From NCBI RefSeq assembly GCF_002102255.1, contig NZ_LQPH01000181.1:1-36476 (forward strand): DNA of 36,476 nt, written 5' to 3'. This document shows positions 32,529 through 36,476 of the stretch, in pieces. The position numbers and the translations under genes are program-made. The notes below the pieces were generated by a model. That model was given only the letters and a program-made list of their open reading frames with translations. It was not told the DNA's origin and did not search any database. Source of the DNA: Mycobacterium nebraskense (GTDB taxonomy: Bacteria; Actinomycetota; Actinomycetes; Mycobacteriales; Mycobacteriaceae). The stretch's first letter is position 1, and each line of letters opens with the position of its first letter.

Positions 32529-33779
32529 CTATCCTCCGAAAGGGGGGCGGGCCATGACGGTGGGGCGGACTCCGTATCGGGGACCACGGCCGCCCCCCTC
32601 AGCGCCGAGGCCGGCAAATGGCATGCCGCCGAGCAGGTTTCCGGCTCCGCTGGGGTCGGGGGCGGCGCTGACGGTACTGACCGGTATGGCATGGGTGAGC
32701 GCCGGTGCCGCCCCCGTCCCCGCCCATACTGGAGGCACCGACAACGGGCCAACCGAGGTGGCATTGCCCAAAGCCGCCGCGACGTGCGCGCCGCCACCCA
32801 GCAATCCTCCCAGTCCGCCGAGCCCAGGCAGTGCCTTGGCCGCACTCGCGGCACCGCCGATCATTCCTAGGCTCTTGGCGATCTGAACACCGCTGTTGCC
32901 CATGCCGACACCGAAGTACGGCAAGCCCTCGGTGTTATAGAAGAGGCTCGCGAAGGGGCTGTAGCCGTTGACGAGCGAGCTCAGGCTGGTGGGCAAGCTG
33001 GTCTGCCCGGTCAACAGGGACCAGATCTCGGTGAGCAAGTTTGAGGACGAGCTGCTCGACGAACTCGACGAGCTGCTGGACGAACTGCTCGTAGTCGCGT
33101 TCGACGAGGTGCTCGACGATGTCGTTGACGATGCCGACGACGCGAGGCTTTGCAGGGTGCTGGGCACCTGCGACAGGGTGGACTGCGAGCTACCAGCCGA
33201 AGTGCCTGTCGCCGACGTCACCGCGGCGCTCTGGGTGGCTTGGGCGCTTGAGTTGGTGATCTGTGGGGCGTCGGTAAAACTCGTCACCTTGGTGGCTGAC
33301 GAGCTCTGGCCCGCATAGGAATACATCGCGTTGGCGCTTTGGGCCCACATCTCGCCGTATTCGGCTTCGTTGGACGCAATGGCGCCGGTGTTTTGTCCCA
33401 ACACGTTGGTTGACACCAGCTGCGTCAACTCGGCGCGGTTGGCCGCGATCAGTGGTGGAGGTGTCACCGAAGAAAGCGCGGTCTCATAGGCCGCGGCGGC
33501 CGCGATGGCCTGGCTGGCGGCCTCCTCAGCCTGAGAAGCGGTGGTGCTCATCCACTCCACATACGGACTAACCGCGTCGGCCATTGCCGTCGAGGCCGAC
33601 CCGAGCCACTCCTCGCTGGACAACTGTGTTACTACGCTTTGATAGCCTAATGAGGCTGAATTCAGCTCGGAGGCAAGAGCATTCCACGCCGAGGCCGCTG
33701 AGGTCAGCGATGTCGACCCCGGACCGGCATACAGCCTCGCGGAGTTGATCTCCGGTGCTAACGAACCGTAATCCACCAT
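32529..33779 (-). CDS. PPE family protein, SVP subgroup, with polyserine linker
   Basis: A 416-residue PPE protein. The domain starts MVDYGSLAPEINSARLY and carries the WxG turn (EEWLGSAST) that pairs with a PE partner. A long serine-rich run lies near residues 215-250, and the SVP motif VGPLSVPPVW comes near residue 345. It follows the PE gene by nine bases and probably forms its secretion pair. Its first seven residues, MVDYGSL, are identical to those of the PPE fragment at 35437, suggesting the two PPE genes are duplicates. It is presumed to be exported by ESX-5. Confidence 0.93.
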   Translation of the reverse strand: MVDYGSLAPEINSARLYAGPGSTSLTSAASAWNALASELNSASLGYQSVVTQLSSEEWLGSASTAMADAVSPYVEWMSTTASQAEEAASQAIAAAAAYETALSSVTPPPLIAANRAELTQLVSTNVLGQNTGAIASNEAEYGEMWAQSANAMYSYAGQSSSATKVTSFTDAPQITNSSAQATQSAAVTSATGTSAGSSQSTLSQVPSTLQSLASSASSTTSSSTSSNATTSSSSSSSSSSSSSSSSNLLTEIWSLLTGQTSLPTSLSSLVNGYSPFASLFYNTEGLPYFGVGMGNSGVQIAKSLGMIGGAASAAKALPGLGGLGGLLGGGAHVAAALGNATSVGPLSVPPVWAGTGAAPALTHAIPVSTVSAAPDPSGAGNLLGGMPFAGLGAEGGGRGPRYGVRPTVMARPPFGG

Positions 33780-33788
33780 GGTGAACCC

Positions 33789-34088
33789 TTACCCGACCTC
33801 GGCCGCGCGGGCTATCATGGTCGGCGCTTCCGCAGCGACGGTGGCACCCAAGACGCGCGCCAGTAAGTCAAGAGCGACGGCGGCCTGGCTGTACACCGTC
33901 TGGTACGCCTGTCCATGGGCGCTGAAACGTGCCGCCGTTACCGCAGATATCACGTCGCCGGCAGGAGGGACGACTCCCACCGTCGGGACGGCTGCGTCGG
34001 CGTATTGGGCCGCCAATGTCGAATTGACGCCCGGCAAATTGCTCACCGCCTCCACCAACTGCCCGAGCTGCCTTGTCTCAAATGGCAT
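33789..34088 (-). CDS. PE family protein
   Basis: A 99-residue single-domain PE protein (MPFETRQLGQLVEAVSNLPG ... GVVPPAGDVISAVTAARFSAHGQAYQ), the partner that dimerises with a PPE protein for type VII secretion. The C-terminus lacks a clear YxxxD/E signal: where relatives have Tyr-Ala-Ala-Thr-Glu this one reads TVAAEAP. Either the signal is provided by other residues or export is altered. GGGGAGG lies four bases upstream of ATG 34088. It starts a three-gene operon with two PPE genes, behind a CTGAA tandem box. Confidence 0.9.
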   Translation of the reverse strand: MPFETRQLGQLVEAVSNLPGVNSTLAAQYADAAVPTVGVVPPAGDVISAVTAARFSAHGQAYQTVYSQAAVALDLLARVLGATVAAEAPTMIARAAEVG

Positions 34089-34137
34089 GTCGCCTCCCCA
34101 ATGGTCACTAGTCGCACTGATGCCGGGACCGTATGAG

Positions 34138-34159
34138 GCGAATCTGAAATCAAACTGAA
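34138..34159 (+). promoter_or_regulatory. Tandem CTGAA box upstream of the PE-PPE-PPE operon
   Basis: GCGAATCTGAA begins at 34138, and CTGAA occurs at 34144-34148 and 34155-34159. The 11-base start is identical to the box at 28561, and so is the 11-base spacing. It lies 50-70 bases upstream of the PE start, next to a possible -10 (TACGGT at 34128-34133, minus strand). Its orientation relative to the gene is reversed compared with the two-component promoter. I infer that the nearby response regulator may bind here. Confidence 0.55.
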
Positions 34160-34620
34160 AAATCCACTGCAGCAGCTTGTTTTAACCTTGCGTTTCCCTA
34201 CAAGTTGCAGCGGCAAGTCAAGAATCACGATGAAAAAAACCCACTGGCAGGGTGTTTCGCTGCTTCCGACTTGACGGCGCCATAACTGCCAAATGCCATC
34301 CAGAACTAACCACCCCAACTGCACGCGCGCCGCTCGTCCTGTCGCCCTCTGTCAGCGCATCAGCGGGAGGCCATGGCGAGGCCATGGCGGCCAGTCACCT
34401 CGGAGGTCCCACAGTCACCCTTGTGGCATCTCGTTTAGATCCGGTCCGATTCAACATCAACCCCTCGCGCCCAGCGGTTTTAGCTGTGGGAAGTCGCCAG
34501 TGCGTGCCACCCGACCGCAGGGTCGCGGGTCTCCGGCGCGGTCCGTGCGTATGGCTGCAGACAGGTGCATCCGCGTGATCGGCTGGCGTGGGTGCCGAAA
34601 ACTGTTTTCCTGCCGCACAG
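34160..34620. other. Intergenic region with a possible minus-strand terminator
   Basis: No gene is supported in these 461 bases. At 34233-34253, read on the minus strand, a short ACCC-N7-GGGT hairpin is followed by a run of seven Ts. It has the form of a weak intrinsic terminator facing the PE operon promoter. No source transcript for it is visible. Confidence 0.35.
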
Positions 34621-34649
34621 TTGACTATCGCGCATCCCGGTGCAACTAT
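34621..34649 (+). promoter_or_regulatory. Probable promoter of the M-box transcript
   Basis: TTGACT at 34621-34626 and AACTAT at 34644-34649 are separated by 17 bases. Transcription would start near 34656-34660, just before the M-box aptamer begins at about 34665. The agreement between promoter and aptamer positions supports both. Confidence 0.6.
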
Positions 34650-34664
34650 TGCCGACGCAAGCAC

Positions 34665-34832
34665 CTCGCTAGGTGAGGCGTCTGTACGGACAAAGGCCAC
34701 TGACCCCGAACGTCGAAAGACGCCTCCGGTCAGGACAGCTCTTCCCGGACTAAGGGTTGAGCCCAAGTGGCTTTCGGCTGCAGTCAGGGCCGGATACGCC
34801 GTGTAGTGCCAAAGCTCTGACGAGAGGGGTGC
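34665..34832 (+). promoter_or_regulatory. M-box (ykoK) magnesium riboswitch
   Basis: The conserved M-box blocks occur in order: TAGGTGAGGC at 34670, CTGTACGGA, then GGCCACTGACCCCGAACG, a GTCGAAAGACGCC arm, CCCGGACTAAGGGTTGA near 34745, and a closing region near 34808-34830. M-box RNAs fold on Mg2+ and lower expression of the genes after them. In M. tuberculosis one stands before the PE20-PPE31 genes. Here too the next genes are a PE and a PPE start, so the arrangement is conserved even though the PPE gene is broken. Confidence 0.87.
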
Positions 34833-34912
34833 CGCGACCCGCCGCCGCGTCGGTCCGTTTCATCCCGCCTTTGCAACAAATTGGCGACCCCGTGCGCCAC
34901 GGCCGTAAGGAG

Positions 34913-34993
34913 GTGAGCGAACTGAGTCCATGTGGTAGACCCTGCCCGAGACCCAGGACCATTTCACCCCGTGCCGGCCTAGGTTCATCCTAA
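34913..34993 (+). CDS. Possible proline-rich leader peptide ORF
   Basis: AAGGAGG at 34907-34913 is a near-perfect ribosome binding site, but it overlaps the GTG at 34913. A CTG at 34922 in the same frame is better spaced. The frame encodes 26 residues from the GTG and 23 from the CTG, including PCGRPCPRPR. Proline-rich leader ORFs tune magnesium genes in enterobacteria, so this one lying between an M-box and its gene may add translational control. This is inference from position and composition. Confidence 0.35.
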   Translation: MSELSPCGRPCPRPRTISPRAGLGSS

Positions 34994-35006
34994 CGACTGA
35001 ATTATT

Positions 35007-35036
35007 CTGCGCCGCTTGGGATAATGCCCGGCGCAG
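35007..35036 (+). terminator. Strong hairpin in the M-box leader
   Basis: CTGCGCCG at 35007-35014 pairs exactly with CGGCGCAG at 35029-35036, leaving a 14-base loop. There is no U-run after it, so it is not a classic intrinsic terminator. Mycobacterial terminators often lack one, however, and this could be the switch point of the riboswitch leader. Confidence 0.35.
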
Positions 35037-35118
35037 CGCACCGTGATGCGTGTACATCGGTTCGTGCCCCCGACCCGTCAATCGTGAGTTCCCCCTGCTC
35101 TGCGTAAGGAGATGTCCA

Positions 35119-35427
35119 ATGTCTTGTAGGACCGCGCACCCACTGACCCTGGCAGCTAGAGAAGGACAGTTGCATGATGTCGGCACGACGCGGACCACAA
35201 AGGAGGCGGCGTCGGCCGGCCTAGCGACCGGTGTCGTACCGGCTAGCGCCGACGCGCAAACTAGCTTGACTGCAAGGCAGTTCGAATCTGTAGCTAACGA
35301 ATTAGCAAGCGGGGCATGTCGGCACACACGCGCCGCGGTCCGCGTGCACCAATGCGTACGGACCGTAGGCGCCAGCTCCGGCTTATCCACGAGCACTGAC
35401 GCCGCCGGCGCGGCTCCGAGGTGTTAA
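35119..35427 (+). CDS. Diverged PE family protein under the M-box
   Basis: A 102-residue product that aligns by eye to PE domains: MSCRTAHPLTLAAREG, then TGVVPASAD, then SLTARQF, then VGASSG and TDAAGAA. Many usually conserved positions are changed (family MSFV reads MSCR), the aromatic residues of the second helix are missing, and the Tyr of the YxxxD/E export signal is Ser. It may be decaying or a fast-evolving variant. AAGGAG lies seven bases upstream of ATG 35119. It ends nine bases before the PPE start it should pair with. Expression is probably set by the M-box upstream. Confidence 0.65.
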   Translation: MSCRTAHPLTLAAREGQLHDVGTTRTTKEAASAGLATGVVPASADAQTSLTARQFESVANELASGACRHTRAAVRVHQCVRTVGASSGLSTSTDAAGAAPRC

Positions 35428-35436
35428 GGGGTCACC

Positions 35437-35457
35437 ATGGTTGACTACGGTTCGTTG
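35437..35457 (+). pseudogene. First seven codons of a PPE gene cut by an insertion
   Basis: After the PE stop comes GTCACC and ATG with codons for MVDYGSL, identical to the start of the PPE protein at 33779. Similarity then ends abruptly at 35458, where the IS256-type element begins. The rest of the PPE gene, if it survives, lies outside the window. Confidence 0.75.
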
Positions 35458-36400
35458 AGGTTGTCCCGGTCTTCGTGGAATTTGAGGTGGCGGTCCCTCA
35501 CCTGAGGCCTGCCTGATGGTAGGTCTTCGGGTGAACGACCAAGAACACCCACGAAGGAAGGGACCGCCATGAAAACCGTACCTACTATTCGCGTTGCTGA
35601 CACGGCCGATGCCGTGGTGTTGGCTGATCTGCCGGAGGAGATCGCACTGGCGTTGACCGATATCGCTGGCGTGGCGCGGGAGGGGCTGTTGGCGATGAGC
35701 GTGGCCGCCGGGATGGCGGTGATGCAGGCACTGTTCGAGGCCGAGATTGCTGAGGTGGCCGGACCGAAAGGCAAGCATGATCCGAACCGGGCCGCGGTGC
35801 GCCACGGCACCGGGCGCGGCTCGGTCACGCTGGGCGGGCGCCGGGTGGCGGTGGATCGGCCGCGGGCGCGCAGCCTGGATGGGCACGAGGTGCCGCTGGC
35901 CAGCTACACCCACTTCGCTGCCGAGGACGTGCTGACGCGGGTGGTGATGGAGCGGATGCTGGCCGGGGTGGCTACCCGCCGGCACGCGCGGGTCGCCGAG
36001 CCGGTCGGCACCGTGGTGGACAAAGAGGCGAAATCGACTAGCCGCTCAGCGATTTCGCGCCGGTTCGTCAAACAGACCGAGACCGCGCTGGGTGAGCTGA
36101 TGGCCCGCGACCTGACGGGCGAGGACATCAAGGTGCTCATGCTCGATGGTGAGCACATGGCCGAGCGCTGCGTGGTGGTGGCGCTGGCCATCACCGCCGA
36201 CGGAACGAAGAAGCCGATCGGGCTGTGGGATGGCTCCACGGAGAACAAGACCGTGGTGCGCTCGCTGTTGGCCGATCTGGTCGACCGTGGCTTGACGGTC
36301 GATGATGGGCTGTTGGTGGTCATCGACGGCGCCAAGGCGCTCTCGGCGGCGGTGCGGGAGGTGTTCGGCGCCAAGGCCATCATCCAAAGATGCACCTTGC
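35458..36400 (+). mobile_element. IS256-family element, interrupted
   Basis: The element starts where PPE similarity stops and contains a Mutator-type transposase gene beginning at 35569. Its right part is lost at about 36400, where unrelated repeat-ended sequence takes over. Terminal repeats and target duplication cannot be checked because the right end is absent. Confidence 0.7.
35569..36400 (+). pseudogene. IS256-family (Mutator-type) transposase, 3' truncated
   Basis: The frame starts MKTVPTIRVADTADAVVLAD behind a GAAGGAAGGG site. It contains Mutator-type transposase blocks: VDRPRARSLDGHEVPL, a likely first catalytic Asp in VLMLDGEHMAE, and a second in VVIDGAKALSAAVREVF followed by IIQRCTLH. 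Relatives go on with KRRNV and about 130 further residues including the last catalytic Glu. Here the frame instead reads YADVRIMPMWVADPL to the window end. It is therefore truncated and inactive unless supplied in trans. Confidence 0.82.
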
Positions 36401-36476
36401 ATTATGCCGATGTCCGGATTATGCCGATGTGGGTGGCGGATCCCTTGCAGGGCAACCTGTTTGTGGCAAAGAGGTC
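36401..36476. repeat. Direct repeats at the start of a second inserted element
   Basis: ATTATGCCGATGT occurs at 36401-36413 and again at 36418-36430, a 17-base period. The repeats begin exactly where the IS256 transposase loses its family sequence. Repeated short motifs at a junction are typical of the ends of some transposons. The element continues past the window, so I cannot name it. Confidence 0.55.

Noticed and set aside
34233..34253. Firm call of an intrinsic terminator upstream of the PE operon
   Set aside because: The stem is only four base pairs and no transcript needing it is visible, so it is noted only as possible.
1..36476. tRNA, rRNA or CRISPR loci
   Set aside because: Scanning by eye gave no cloverleaf-type or rRNA-like sequence and no repeat-spacer array.

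Overview
The window looks like a chromosomal segment of a slow-growing, non-tuberculous Mycobacterium. It is GC-rich and carries PE, PPE-SVP, PapA, WS/DGAT, DesA and MbtI family genes. It also has an IdeR-type iron box, an M-box magnesium riboswitch of the mycobacterial type and several starts that look leaderless. This rests on family recognition by eye; no alignment was run. Four or more insertion elements or remnants mark it as an IS-worn accessory region.

Layout. 1-3021: an inorganic anion/carbon uptake remnant, with a truncated SulP transporter, an SbtA-type bicarbonate transporter with a duplicated 3' end, and a 70-aa protein. 3227-5154: an IS1182-type element. 5424-8259: mbtI behind an iron box, a desA1-type acyl-ACP desaturase, and a 40-aa exported peptide. 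8290-13526 (minus): a mymA-like operon of esterase, SDR, ferritin-like protein, Baeyer-Villiger-type monooxygenase and MerR regulator, divergent from a triacylglycerol-synthase gene and a cupin (13851-15701).

15749-20992: a nitrite/NO module. It has a membrane-cupredoxin-copper nitrite reductase fusion, an NnrS-like membrane protein, a cysteine-containing HTH regulator starting beside a palindrome, and a divergent hemerythrin-DUF2249 protein. 21203-22415: ferredoxin, hemerythrin and an OsmC gene broken by an in-frame amber codon. 22528-28506 (minus): an acyltransferase/sulfotransferase locus (unknown protein, sulfotransferase, PapA, a 38-aa linking ORF, a second acyltransferase, a multi-pass membrane protein) that could build or export a sulfated or polyacylated lipid.

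28561-30934: an OmpR-type two-component system whose kinase has a proline/tryptophan repeat sensor. Its promoter carries a tandem CTGAA box that recurs upstream of a PE-PPE-PPE operon (31313-34088). 34621-36476: promoter, M-box riboswitch, proline-rich leader ORF, a decayed PE gene and a PPE gene cut after seven codons by an IS256-family element. That element is itself interrupted by a further repeat-ended sequence. The most interesting parts are the nitrite reductase fusion module, the shared two-component box, the sulfotransferase-PapA locus and the nested destruction of the M-box-controlled PE-PPE pair.
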